This document shows, one piece after another, positions 8,788 to 20,275 of a DNA stretch of 64,000 nucleotides. Source of the DNA: CAVYGM01 sp963768025. GTDB taxonomy: Bacteria; Bacteroidota; Bacteroidia; Cytophagales; Spirosomataceae. Position 1 is the stretch's first letter. Each line of letters opens with the position of its first letter. Both the position numbers and the translations under genes were made by a program. The stretch spans positions 186,001 through 250,000 of the forward strand of contig CAVYGM010000010.1 of NCBI GenBank assembly GCA_963768025.1. The letters run 5' to 3'. Below the pieces are notes generated by a model. That model ran no database searches. It was not told the origin of the DNA and saw only the letters and a list, made by a program, of their open reading frames with translations.

Positions 8788-9789
8788 ATGTATTTAACTC
8801 GTGTTTTTGTACTTCTTAGTTTGATAGCCAGTCTTGTCGGCTGTGATTTCTTCTCCGACAAGGCTCCCGATGTGAGTAACATTCAGGCTCCTGTGCAGAT
8901 AGAGTCCCTGGAAGACTCACTGTTTGCTTGTCAAAGCCCGGACGAGGTGAAGCTTTTTTTACAAAAAAATCCCTTCCTGAAACAGGTTTATTTCTCGGAT
9001 TTCTCCCAAAATGATTCTTTGTTAGCCCCTGTGCTACATGAACATATACGGAATAACGCCCTTCAGAGATTCGAGCAACAGGTCGATTCTTTGTTTAGTG
9101 ATAAAAAAGAGCTAATCCAAAGGCCACTCGAAGAGGCGTTCCGTCACATCAAGTATTACTATCCTGACTTCGAAGCTCCCCGGGTGGTGACTATGGTCAC
9201 CGGTTTTATGGGCAATGATCTGTATGTGTCGGATAGCCTCATCATCATTGGACTGGATTATTTTGGCGGCCCCAGCGCCATGTACCGTCCTGACGTGTAC
9301 CAGTACCAGCTCAGGCGCTTTCAGAAAGAGTACCTGGTACCTTCCATCCTGTTTTTTATGTCGGACAGGTACAATCGCATGGATCCACAGGACAACACCC
9401 TGCTGGCCGACATGATCGGCTATGGGAAAGCCTTCGAGTTTGTGAAGCGTTGCGCGCCAGCTACTCCGGATAGTCTTATTTTAGGGTTTTCGGAAAGCGA
9501 CCTGAGCCGTACCTATAACAGTCAGACCCAGATTTGGGCCTTTGTGGTCCAAAATCGGCTGCTGTACGAAACCGCTGATCTGGTGAAGCAAAAATACACC
9601 GGCGAACGGCCCTTCACGCCGGAAATCGGGCCGGATGTGCCCGGAGGCATGGGCCGCTGGCTTGGGTGGCGGATCGTGGGTAGCTACATGGCCAAGCATC
9701 CGGAGGTCAGCCTCCCTGAACTTATGAAAAACCCCAACGTCCGCCAGATTTTTGAACAATCGGGCTATAAGGGACAGTTGGACGAATAA
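8788..9789 (+). CDS. gldB: Gliding motility lipoprotein GldB
   Basis: Lipoprotein of 333 residues required for gliding and for the linked type IX secretion system in Bacteroidota. The start at 8788 yields a signal peptide MYLTRVFVLLSLIASLVGCD with the lipidated cysteine at residue 19. The 24 extra residues of the longer frame would bury this signal and cover the promoter. The body has the family's recognisable segments: YYYPDFEAPRVVTMVTGF, GLDYFGGPSAMYRP, the aspartate-rich DSLIIIGLD, and the C-terminal GGMGRWLGWRIVGSYM. An ABC exporter follows after 36 bases and could be in the same transcript. Confidence 0.92.
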   Translation: MYLTRVFVLLSLIASLVGCDFFSDKAPDVSNIQAPVQIESLEDSLFACQSPDEVKLFLQKNPFLKQVYFSDFSQNDSLLAPVLHEHIRNNALQRFEQQVDSLFSDKKELIQRPLEEAFRHIKYYYPDFEAPRVVTMVTGFMGNDLYVSDSLIIIGLDYFGGPSAMYRPDVYQYQLRRFQKEYLVPSILFFMSDRYNRMDPQDNTLLADMIGYGKAFEFVKRCAPATPDSLILGFSESDLSRTYNSQTQIWAFVVQNRLLYETADLVKQKYTGERPFTPEIGPDVPGGMGRWLGWRIVGSYMAKHPEVSLPELMKNPNVRQIFEQSGYKGQLDE

Positions 9790-9825
9790 CGTACCGAACC
9801 GAAAAATAAATTAGAATAATACAAC

Positions 9826-11649
<1,824 letters not shown>

Positions 11650-11657
11650 CCTTTCCT

Positions 11658-13508
11658 ATGTCTGAATCCACGTTGCCCACCACTTACTTTGAGGAAGAGC
11701 TCCGCTTGGCCGGAGAAAATGAATCCAAAGTCCAGAGCCGGTTCAATACCCTGGCCGTGGCCCGCATAGCGGCTTTTGTCGGGGTAGTAGCGTCGGTTTG
11801 GCTGTGGAACGCCGCCGACCAACCCCGCTGGGGCCTGCTGACGCTGGTGGCCGGGGTGGCTTTTCTGGTGCTGATGCGCCTACAGCAGGCCGCCCGGCGG
11901 CAGCGCGATTTTTACCGTAATCTCCAACTGATCAACCGTGACGAACTGGGACGCCTTAGTTTTAAGTTCCAGCGCCCCGAAACGGGCGAGCAGTATCTCG
12001 ATCCACTCCACTCGTACGCCATTGACCTGGATATTTTTGGCAAGCACTCGCTCTTTCGACTGCTAAACCGCACCCGCACCGACGAAGGCAGCCGCCGCCT
12101 GGCGCACTGGCTCAGTCGCCCTGCTCCGCTGGAAGAAGTCCTGATGCGGCAGGAAGCTTTGCCTGAGTTTAAACAGAATGCCCAAGGCCGCCAAGCCTGG
12201 GAAGCTACGGCCCTGCTGCACGAGCACGCCTCGCAGCAGGTGGGGGTACTCCGCGCCTGGGCTACGGAACAAATGTCGCTTGATCTACAAAAGTCACTCC
12301 GCTGGCGGTGGTGGCCCGTGGTGACGGTAGCTCTTGGCGTATTGGCGCTGACCACTCCCCTACCTTCCTGGCCCTTTTGGCTGAGCTTGGTATGGCAGGG
12401 TATGCTTTTGAAACGCTTCAACGCGGGCATTCAGTCACTAACTTCACGCACTACTGCCTTGGGCCAAACCTTGCTGGCTTATGCAGACTTACTACAACTG
12501 GCCAACGCAGCCCCGTACCGCTCGCGGTGGTGGCAGCAGCGGGCCGACGTGATCAAAGACGCCCCGGCGGCTATCCGCACGCTGGGCGGCTGGTTTGCCC
12601 GGCTCGACTACCGGCTGCACCCCTTCTTCATCATCTTTGTGGGTATTCCTTTTCTATTCGATCTCCATTGTCTCGTTGCGCTGGAAAAATGGAAAAAAGC
12701 CCACCGTGCTGAGCTGGACAACTGGCTCAACGCCCTGGCCGACACCGAAGCCATGAACAGCCTCGCCGGCTACGCCTTCTCCAAGCCTGAGTATACCTTA
12801 CCCCAGGTAGTGTGGGAAGAAAATATCCGCATAGAAGCTACCCAACTGGGACATCCACTCATTCCCGAAAGCCAGCGCGTAAGTAATGACTTTTCGATGA
12901 CCGGCACCGGGCATACCATTTTGGTGACGGGCTCTAACATGTCGGGCAAAAGTACCTTTCTGCGCACCGTGGGCCTGAATATAGTGCTGGCGCAAACGGG
13001 TTCCGTGGTCTGCGCCGAAGCCTTCACCTGCGCGCCCGTGCAGGTATTCAGCAGCATGCGCACGCAGGATTCGCTGGTGGAGAATACTTCCTCCTTCTAC
13101 GCCGAACTAAAACGCCTGCGGCAATTACTTGAACTGGCCGGGTCGCGCTCGACAGGGAGGCCCTCCGCCTCGGACAACACCCGCCCGCTGCCCGTTTTTT
13201 ACCTGCTTGACGAAATCCTGAAAGGAACCAACTCTGCCGACCGCCACCGCGGGGCCGAGGCACTCATCAAACAGCTCCACCCCATGCAGGCCTCCGGCAT
13301 GGTCTCTACCCATGATCTCGAATTAGGCCAATGGGGCGCTACCGAGTCTTTCGTGCAGAATTTTCACTTCCGCTCCGATGTACAGGACGGCAAGCTGCAT
13401 TTTGATTACAAACTTCATGAGGGCATCTGCCAAAGCTTCAACGCCAGCGAGCTGATGCGCATGATGGGGATTGACGTGAGGGGAAATACTGAAAGCAAAC
13501 CGTTTTAG
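11658..13508 (+). CDS. MutS-like ATPase with membrane segments (MutS domain V family)
   Basis: A 616-residue protein whose C-terminal third is a MutS-type ATPase: Walker A GSNMSGKST at 425-433, Walker B FYLLDEILKGTNSADR and the STHDLELG switch. It lacks the MutS mismatch-recognition domain. Instead the N-terminus and middle carry hydrophobic segments (about residues 33-72 and 210-250), so it is probably membrane-bound. Such short MutS-related proteins are common in Bacteroidota but have no settled role, and calling it a mismatch-repair enzyme would overstate the evidence. It starts 8 bases after the ABC exporter stop and meets the next gene tail to tail with a 4-base overlap. Confidence 0.82.
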   Translation: MSESTLPTTYFEEELRLAGENESKVQSRFNTLAVARIAAFVGVVASVWLWNAADQPRWGLLTLVAGVAFLVLMRLQQAARRQRDFYRNLQLINRDELGRLSFKFQRPETGEQYLDPLHSYAIDLDIFGKHSLFRLLNRTRTDEGSRRLAHWLSRPAPLEEVLMRQEALPEFKQNAQGRQAWEATALLHEHASQQVGVLRAWATEQMSLDLQKSLRWRWWPVVTVALGVLALTTPLPSWPFWLSLVWQGMLLKRFNAGIQSLTSRTTALGQTLLAYADLLQLANAAPYRSRWWQQRADVIKDAPAAIRTLGGWFARLDYRLHPFFIIFVGIPFLFDLHCLVALEKWKKAHRAELDNWLNALADTEAMNSLAGYAFSKPEYTLPQVVWEENIRIEATQLGHPLIPESQRVSNDFSMTGTGHTILVTGSNMSGKSTFLRTVGLNIVLAQTGSVVCAEAFTCAPVQVFSSMRTQDSLVENTSSFYAELKRLRQLLELAGSRSTGRPSASDNTRPLPVFYLLDEILKGTNSADRHRGAEALIKQLHPMQASGMVSTHDLELGQWGATESFVQNFHFRSDVQDGKLHFDYKLHEGICQSFNASELMRMMGIDVRGNTESKPF

Positions 13509-13834
13509 CCAATCATTTTGCCCCCACCAATTTCCTGCAGGGAGGGTTTTGCCTTCACAGCTGCGTACCATTTCAACATTTCGATCAAATACCTTGTGGG
13601 GGGATCTACCTGATCACTTGGGAATTTAAGCACCATTATATGGTAGGTAGCTTCCTCATATTCAATTTTAAGGCAATCTGGACTATTATTGGGCGGGACT
13701 ATTTCAAAAATAAACTGGGGGTGATGGCCTTTCAATACCATGCCTGACGATCTTTTTAGGAGGGGGTCAGATAGCAGCATCCATCTAGAAAGCCCTTTTC
13801 CTGGCTTTCTGATGATCACAGATTTTGTTTTCAT
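13505..13834 (-). CDS. Hypothetical protein, 109 residues
   Basis: I do not recognise this protein. It opens with a basic stretch (MKTKSVIIRKPGKG), is soluble throughout, and holds a segment of alternating hydrophobic residues (QFIFEIVPP, TYHIMVLKF) suggestive of a small beta-rich domain. The stop codon overlaps the tail of the convergent MutS-like gene by four bases. The frame is open over its full length and not shadowed by a better gene on the other strand, so it is probably real. Its start at 13834 follows an A-rich stretch, as is usual in this group. Confidence 0.5.
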   Translation of the reverse strand: MKTKSVIIRKPGKGLSRWMLLSDPLLKRSSGMVLKGHHPQFIFEIVPPNNSPDCLKIEYEEATYHIMVLKFPSDQVDPPTRYLIEMLKWYAAVKAKPSLQEIGGGKMIG

Positions 13835-14117
13835 TCTTCTTTACTAAATTTTTGATATAAGGGAGGGTGTTTTATGCTTTTATGGATGCACAATCAAGAG
13901 GGGATCATAGCTGGTGATACATAAAACTCTTTTTCGTCCATTGTTTCACTGTTTAAGAAGTAAAAATAGAGGTTCGGTCACAAAGCTGCTCTATTTTGTA
14001 CAAAAATTTTTATATAGTGCCCCGGTAAGGTAAAAAGAAAAGAGTAGGCTTAAAGGACTATGGCCTTATCAAAAAATTATATAGGCGTGCCTAGTTACTT
14101 TCTGGCTATAAATACCA

Positions 14118-16217
14118 ATGACAAAGCAAATAGCGTTCCCACTCCTCTTCTTGGTTTCAACCCTCTGGCTTAAAGCCCAACCGGCGGACTTCCGCTGGAC
14201 ACCCGTTGCCCCCGGCGTCTGGAAAGCCGTGGTAGGTCAACCCGAAACGCTGACGTTACTATCAGCGGCGGGTATTCAGCCCCAACGCGAAGCTTTGCAG
14301 AAGCTGGGTACCCTGCCTTTTCCCGAAGACCTAAAAGCGAGCAAAAATGAACGGACGGACGGGAAAGTATACCTGCGTTTTCCGCTGGTACGGGACGAGC
14401 AACTCTTCGGCCTCGGCCTGAATTTCAAATCCGTGCAGCAGCGAGGTACCATCAAAACCCTGCACATGGACCACTACGGCGGGCAGGACAATGGCCGCAC
14501 CCACGCTCCCGTACCCTTCTACGTGTCGGACCGGGGCTACGGGGTACTTATCAACTCCGCCCGGTACATCACGGTGTATGCCGGTACGGCCGTACGGAAG
14601 GATAGCAAAAATCCCCCTGAGGAAATGAACCGCAATAGCCAGAAAAACTGGAAGTCGCAGCCCTACTCTGATGCCGTGGAGGTACTGGTGCCGGCCGCGG
14701 GCACGGAGGTCTATGTTTTTGCCGGAAAAAACGCCATGGAAGTGGTGCAGCGCTACAACCTCTACTGCGGTGGCGGGGTACTGCCGCCCAAGTGGGGGCT
14801 GGGGTTCAGTCACCGGACGCCGACGCTCTTTTCTGATAAAGATATTATGCAGGAAGTAAATGCCTTCGAAGACAAAGGTTATCCCCTGAGCGTGGTGGGC
14901 CTGGAACCCGGCTGGCAGACGCACGCCTATCCCAATAGCTTCGTGTGGGACAGTACTCGCTTTCCGACGCCGGGGCCTTTTCTTGACCAACTGGCCGAGA
15001 AAAACATTCGGACGAATCTGTGGATCAACCCGTACGTGTCTTCCCATTCGCCCATCTATAAAAGCATTCTGCCCTACACCGCCTCGCATACCGTATGGGT
15101 GGGCGTGGTGCCGGACTTTAACCTTAAACCCGCCCGGGATATTTTTACAAAACATTTCACCGACCAACATATCCAACTGGGCGTATCGGGCTACAAGGTA
15201 GACGAAACCGACGGCTACGACCGCTGGCTGTGGCCCGACGTCGCCAAATTCCCCTCCGGGATCAGCGCCGAGCAGGTGCGGCAGACGTACGGACTGGAAT
15301 TTCAGAAGATGTCGGCTGGCTGGTTCCGGAAACAGAACACGCGTACCTACGGACTGGTGCGGTCGTCCAACGCCGGGGCTTCCGCCCTTCCTTACGTAAT
15401 TTATAATGACTACTACAACCACAAGGATTTTATCACCGCGCTCTGCAACAGTAGCTTCATCGGCGTACTTTGGACGCCCGAGGCCCGCTCGTCCAAAACC
15501 GCCGAGGAATGGCTCCGCCGGATGCAGTCGGTATGCCTGTCGCCCATGGCACTGCTCAATGCCTGGGCCGATGGTACAAAGCCATGGACCTTCCCCGAAA
15601 TGGCCGAGCAGGTGAAGGAGGTGATGCAGCTACGCATGCAGTTGCTACCCTACCTTTACACCACTTTTGCCCAATACCGCTTTGAGGGCAAGCCGCCCAT
15701 CCGTGCCATGCATCTGGTGGAGGGATTTGCTGATGCCGGTACATTGATAGCCGGAAAGCTGGATGCCACCGACAACCCCTACGCGCAGGCCATACGGCAG
15801 GATATCCGGGATCAGTATATGCTGGGTGATTTCCTGCTGGTGGCGCCCCTGTTCGCCGATGAACCGAAGCGAAAAGTAATTCTGCCGCCGGGCAAATGGT
15901 ACGATTTCTACACCGGCCAACTGGTGGGCGAAGGCGAAACGATTGAGGTGGATCAGTCCGGCAAACCGGGCCGAATTCCGCTCTTTGTGCGGGATGGAGG
16001 TATCATTCCGATGGTACCTCCCACGCTGCACTCGCCCCGTGCTGACGAAGTACTACCCCTGACCCTCCGGCACTATGGCACGCAACCCGGCAGTTGGCAG
16101 CTGTACGACGACGACGGTACTACCTTTGACTTTGAAAAAGGACAGTATAGCTGGACGTCTCTGGAAGTCACAAGAGCTGCCAACGGTAGCCTGGGCGGTA
16201 GAACGAAACCGAACTAG
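14118..16217 (+). CDS. Glycoside hydrolase family 31 (alpha-glucosidase/xylosidase-like), exported
   Basis: A 699-residue retaining alpha-glycosidase. A Sec signal (MTKQIAFPLLFLVSTLWLKA) sends it to the periplasm or surface. A beta-rich N-domain (LFGLGLNFKSVQQRG, PVPFYVSDRGYGVLIN) precedes the TIM barrel. The probable nucleophile is D362 in GYKVDETDGYD. The barrel continues with RSSNAGASALP and SLSPMAL-type segments before the C-terminal beta domain (FLLVAPLF, PPGKWYDFYTG, LFVRDGGIIPM). All parts of a normal family 31 enzyme are present. The sugar is not determinable, but the neighbouring SusCD and sugar-acid genes suggest it releases a hexose or hexuronic acid for that pathway. Confidence 0.88.
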   Translation: MTKQIAFPLLFLVSTLWLKAQPADFRWTPVAPGVWKAVVGQPETLTLLSAAGIQPQREALQKLGTLPFPEDLKASKNERTDGKVYLRFPLVRDEQLFGLGLNFKSVQQRGTIKTLHMDHYGGQDNGRTHAPVPFYVSDRGYGVLINSARYITVYAGTAVRKDSKNPPEEMNRNSQKNWKSQPYSDAVEVLVPAAGTEVYVFAGKNAMEVVQRYNLYCGGGVLPPKWGLGFSHRTPTLFSDKDIMQEVNAFEDKGYPLSVVGLEPGWQTHAYPNSFVWDSTRFPTPGPFLDQLAEKNIRTNLWINPYVSSHSPIYKSILPYTASHTVWVGVVPDFNLKPARDIFTKHFTDQHIQLGVSGYKVDETDGYDRWLWPDVAKFPSGISAEQVRQTYGLEFQKMSAGWFRKQNTRTYGLVRSSNAGASALPYVIYNDYYNHKDFITALCNSSFIGVLWTPEARSSKTAEEWLRRMQSVCLSPMALLNAWADGTKPWTFPEMAEQVKEVMQLRMQLLPYLYTTFAQYRFEGKPPIRAMHLVEGFADAGTLIAGKLDATDNPYAQAIRQDIRDQYMLGDFLLVAPLFADEPKRKVILPPGKWYDFYTGQLVGEGETIEVDQSGKPGRIPLFVRDGGIIPMVPPTLHSPRADEVLPLTLRHYGTQPGSWQLYDDDGTTFDFEKGQYSWTSLEVTRAANGSLGGRTKPN

Positions 16218-16398
16218 GAAAACCTTTCCGGTATAGCTCAGTGAAGTGGGAATTTATGAGCCGGTAAGGTTTCAATGCTGTCCGATACCCTGGTCGTCCA
16301 AGAATACCCTTTTTAGTCTCTAAAAATTCAGGGAGCTCATAGGGCTGTTTTATCTTTATTTGAAGATAAAATATAAAAATATTGTTCAAAAATTTTGT

Positions 16399-16416
16399 TG
16401 TTTAATCGATTAAACA
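16399..16416. promoter_or_regulatory. Perfect 18-bp palindrome, LacI-type operator candidate
   Basis: TGTTTAATCGATTAAACA is its own reverse complement and is centred on a CG step, the usual form of LacI/GalR operators. A LacI-family gene lies 7 kb downstream in the same catabolic cluster, and the site is about 600 bases before susC. Binding is inferred. Confidence 0.5.
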
Positions 16417-16623
16417 TACATTTGAACCACTTCGCAATAACTTTTGAGATTCTTTATTAGCTGGATTCAATCTTGCCCTTAAAAACTGCCATCAGGTAGT
16501 ATTTTTTGGAGGCAATCTTGAATCAAAGCTCTAAGTACGAATCCTTTTACAGTCGCATTACCAGTACGTTTGAAGTACAATAATAGTAATTGCCCCTATT
16601 CCTAACCCTTTTTACGCATCACT

Positions 16624-16637
16624 TTCCTACGTAGGAA
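16624..16637. promoter_or_regulatory. Perfect 14-bp palindrome
   Basis: TTCCTACGTAGGAA is perfectly self-complementary and sits between the two TTAATCG-type sites upstream of susC. It could bind a dimeric regulator. No protein can be assigned. Confidence 0.35.
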
Positions 16638-16655
16638 GGTATTTTTTAATCAATT

Positions 16656-16673
16656 TGCTTAATCGTTAAAGCA
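16656..16673. promoter_or_regulatory. Imperfect second copy of the LacI-type operator
   Basis: TGCTTAATCGTTAAAGCA matches its reverse complement at 14 of 18 positions and shares the TTAATCG core with the perfect palindrome about 240 bases upstream. Paired sites at such a distance could support DNA looping. Confidence 0.4.
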
Positions 16674-17021
16674 CCCGTAAACCATTGTTTAACAAACACC
16701 TAACCCTAACCCCATTGACTGTAGCCTGACCTCATTCCCATTAGCTTATGGGCCGCTCTCAGGAATAATTCATTTTCAGGAGCATTGTTTCATGAAAGCA
16801 ACGACTCTATGCCTTTCCGACCACCGGGAAGTACAGGACCGGTCTGTACGTATAGTGTTTATCGTTAATAGTAGATTTTATAAACAAGCTCCCTGCCTTA
16901 CTACTGCTTGCCCTACTATAACTCACCAGCTTTTTGGTGGGTCAGGGATACCTTTGTCCCAAAAAATTCCGAATAGAGTCATTTCAACGGGGGCCAATGG
17001 CCCTACCAATTCTAACGGTTC

Positions 17022-20000
17022 ATGAAAAAAAATCTATCCCTTATCCTTTTCTTCCTCCTGTTCTTTTGGTCCAGCTCACCGTCTTGGGGCAGAATGCCAC
17101 CATCACCGGTAAGGTCACCGACCAGTCCAACGAGGGACTGCCCGGCGTCAGCATTCTTGTCAATGGTACCACGCGCGGAACCGTCACCAACGCCGAGGGT
17201 ACCTATTCCATTGCCGCACCAGCCGACGCTTCGCTCGTATTTTCGTACATCGGCTATCAGACCCAGACCGTTGCGGTAGGTTCCCGCTCGGTGATTGATC
17301 TGCAGATCGTACCCGAATCCAAGAATCTGACCGAAGTTAGTCGTTACGGCCCTGGGTATCAAGCGCGAAGCCAAAACGCTGGGCTATGCCACGGCCACCG
17401 TCAATGCCGAACAGATTTCGACCAACCGCACGCCCAATTTTGTGAGCGGGTTGCAGGGCAAAATGGCGGGTGTAAACATTACCACCATGGGCACCGGCCC
17501 GGCCGGAACGGCCAAAATCCGTATTCGCGGGCAGTCGTCGTTCAGTGGGCAAGAACAACCCGCTGATTGTGGTCAACGGGGTACCTATCGACAACTCCAA
17601 CTACGCGTTGGGCGGTGATTTTGGCACCCGCGCCGCCAACAGTTCCGACGGCGGCGACGGGCTGAGCAGCATCAACCCCGACGATATCGAAACCATGACG
17701 GTGCTGAAAGGCGCTACTGCAGCGGCCCTGTACGGCTCACGCGCCAAAGACGGCGTGGTGATGATTACCACCAAAAACCGGGGCGCGGGCAAGGGCTTCG
17801 GCGTGACCTACAACACCAACTTTACCACCGATACGCCGCTGGATTTTACTGATTTTCAGTACGAATACGGGCAGGGCGAAGGCGGCAAACGGCCAACCAC
17901 GGCCAACCCCACATCGGGCGTGTGGAGTTTCGGCGAGAAATTTCAGCCGGGCATGACGCAGATTCTGTTCGACAATGAAACCTGGCCCTACGAACCGGTC
18001 TGCAATCGGGTGAAGCAGTTCTACCGCATAGGCACCAACTTCACCAATACCGTCACGGTAGCCAATAACGGTACCAACGGCGGTTTCAGCCTGTCGTTCG
18101 GCAATACCGACAACAAGGGGATTATGGAGAATAATACCTTCAACCGCAAGGTGATCAACCTGGGCTTTACGCAGAATATCACCAGCAAACTGACGGCATC
18201 GGGAAATATCAACTACTCGAAGGAGAATAACGTCAACCCGCCCCAGCTGAATACGCAGGATTTTTCGGTATCGACGGTGGTCTTCACGCTGGCCAACTCG
18301 ATGCCGTTTGAAGCCCTGAAGCAAAATCAGACCCTGCCCAATGGCGATGAGTTTGTGTTCTCGCGCTTTCTGGTGCGGAACAATCCGTACTACTCCATGA
18401 ACCACCACTTCGAAAACATCAACCGCGACCGGCTTTTTGGCAACGTTGCCCTCAAATACCAGTTCACCGACTGGCTGTATCTGCAGGGACGGATTGCGCA
18501 GGACTACTACGTTCGCAATCAGGATTACAACATTCCGAATGGCTACGCACCCATTGCCAAAGGCACCCGTTGGCTTTGTAAACGGCTCTTACACGCAGGA
18601 CGTACGCCAGAATACCGAACGCAACCTGGACTTCATTCTGGGCGCCAACAAAACCTTCGGCAACATTGGCGTGGACGTAACGCTGGGCGGCAATGCAGCG
18701 CTACGCCCGCAATGATTACAACAGCGTGACGGTGCAGGATTTTATACAGCCGGGGCTGTATACGGTCATGAATGGCCGGGTCAAAAACCCGATTTACAGC
18801 CTGTCGGAGAAGAAAATCAACTCGCTGTTTCGGGGCGGCAACCATCTCCTACCGGGATTTCCTGTTCCTGAACGTCACGGCCCGAAACGACTGGTTCTCG
18901 ACACTGGCTCCCGCCAACCGCAGCATTCTGTACCCTTCCGTTACGGGCAGTTTCGTGTTCTCGCAGGCATTTGAAAACCTGCCCGCCTGGCTGTCGTTCG
19001 GGAAGTTGCGGGCGGCCTATGCGCAGGTGGGTTCGGACAACGTAAACCCCTACTCCAACGCGCTGTACTACGCCGTAGACAACAACTCGTTTCCCAATCC
19101 GTCGGGCCAACTGGTGCCGGTGGGGGGCATCAATGCCTCGACGGTTCCGAACAAAAACCTGCGTCCGCTCCGCATCCAGGAAGCCGAAGTGGGTCTGGAA
19201 TTGAAGCTGTTCAACAACAAGGTAGGCTTTGATTTTACGTATTACCACAAAACCACGGACGACCAGATTCTGGCCGCCCAGATTTCGGATGCCTCGTCGT
19301 ACACCAGCAAGCTGATCAACGTAGGCCGGAGTATGAACCAGGGCCTCGAGATGCTGCTGACCTTCTCGCCCGTGCAGACCAATGACTTCCGCTGGGATGT
19401 GAGCGCCAATGTCTCCTACAATACCTCGAAAGTCCTGCAAACTGGGGTTATCGCCACAATGATACCGTCATTACGGTGAGCGGCGGCGGCGGACGGACGC
19501 TGAATCAGGTGGTGGGCAAGCCCATCGGCCAGCTGTACACCTTCACCTACCTGCGCGATGCGCAGGGACGGCAGGTGTTCGACCAGAATAGCGGAATGCC
19601 GCTGCGGAACAACACGCTTAAAAATGTGGGCAATGCGCTGCCCAATTATTTCGGGGGCATCACCAATACGTTCACCTACCGGGGCATCATCGCTGTCTGC
19701 CCTGATTGACTTCAAGCTGGGCCATAAGATGATCGCCGGTCGTAACATCAACTACATGCGCCATGGACTGTCGAAACGGACGCTTCCGGGCCGGGCCGAA
19801 GGCTTTGTGATCGGCAACGGTGTCAATCCCAACGGGGAAGTCAACCAGACCAAAGCGGCCGTACAGCCTTTCTACGAATCCATCAATCCGCTGGGAATCA
19901 ACGAAGATTTTGTGTTCAATGCCGGTTTCTGGAAACTGCGGCAGATTTCGCTGGGCTATGATTTTGGCAAGATGCTTCCCCGGAACGTTTTTCATCAAAG

Positions 20001-20170
20001 GATTGAAGACTGAATGCCGTGGCCAACAACGTGCTGATTATCAAGAAATGGACCGAAAACATGGACCCCGAAGAAGCCCTTGTTTCCTCGGACAATGCCG
20101 TCGGCTGGATTTCTGGCCCGGCCTGCCCCCTACCCGCAGTATCGGTTTTAACCTGAATGTTAGATTTTGA
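17022..20170 (+). pseudogene. SusC/RagA-type TonB-dependent receptor, broken by about ten frameshifts
   Basis: Outer-membrane importer that works with a SusD lipoprotein to take up oligosaccharides or sugar acids. Frames joined in order give a signal peptide (MKKNLSLILFFLLFF), a carboxypeptidase-like domain (ATITGKVTDQSNEGLPGVSI), the plug (IRIRGQSSFSG, NNPLIVVNGVPID, TVLKGATAAALYGSRAKDGV) and the barrel ending with the standard SusC terminus (PTRSIGFNLNVRF). Shifts lie near 17070, 17325, 17540, 18565, 18693, 18830, 19440, 19690, 20000 and 20100. Several are an extra base in a short run (gtGGg, ttT). Each segment is otherwise clean, without scattered stops. The total length (about 1,045 codons) is normal. 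Sequence error is more likely than decay. Confidence 0.85.
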
Positions 20171-20275
20171 AATCAATTTCGGTTGTAGATTGAGTGGCTG
20201 ATAGAATAGCAAAATTCAATGCTGCACAATACATTCACTGAAACCATCAATCTATCAATCTATCATTAAAGAACT
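20171..20275 (+). repeat. Intergenic leader with short tandem repeats (susC-susD)
   Basis: The spacer ends in catcaatctatcaatctatc just before the susD start, a tandem of an 8-base unit, and has related inverse-oriented text (attgagtggctgatagaatag) at its beginning. Closely similar spacers precede the next two genes, at 21816-21933 and 23300-23503. Confidence 0.4.

Larger units (their letters stand above)
16218..17021 (+). other. 804-base non-coding region upstream of susC
   Basis: No convincing gene is seen. The frame at 16792-17025 has no recognisable protein features and runs into the susC start. The region holds an imperfect hairpin just after the GH31 stop (16220-16231 pairing with 16261-16272), three palindromic operator candidates listed separately, and A+T-rich stretches as expected of a regulated promoter region. 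Confidence 0.6.

Noticed and set aside
14331..15422. Long antisense frame of 363 codons
   Set aside because: It is the complement of the intact GH31 gene; composition is His/Arg/Gly-rich without recognisable domains, a typical shadow of a G+C-rich gene.
16792..17025. Frame of 77 codons upstream of susC
   Set aside because: No protein-like pattern, in the middle of a regulatory region, and it overlaps the susC start.
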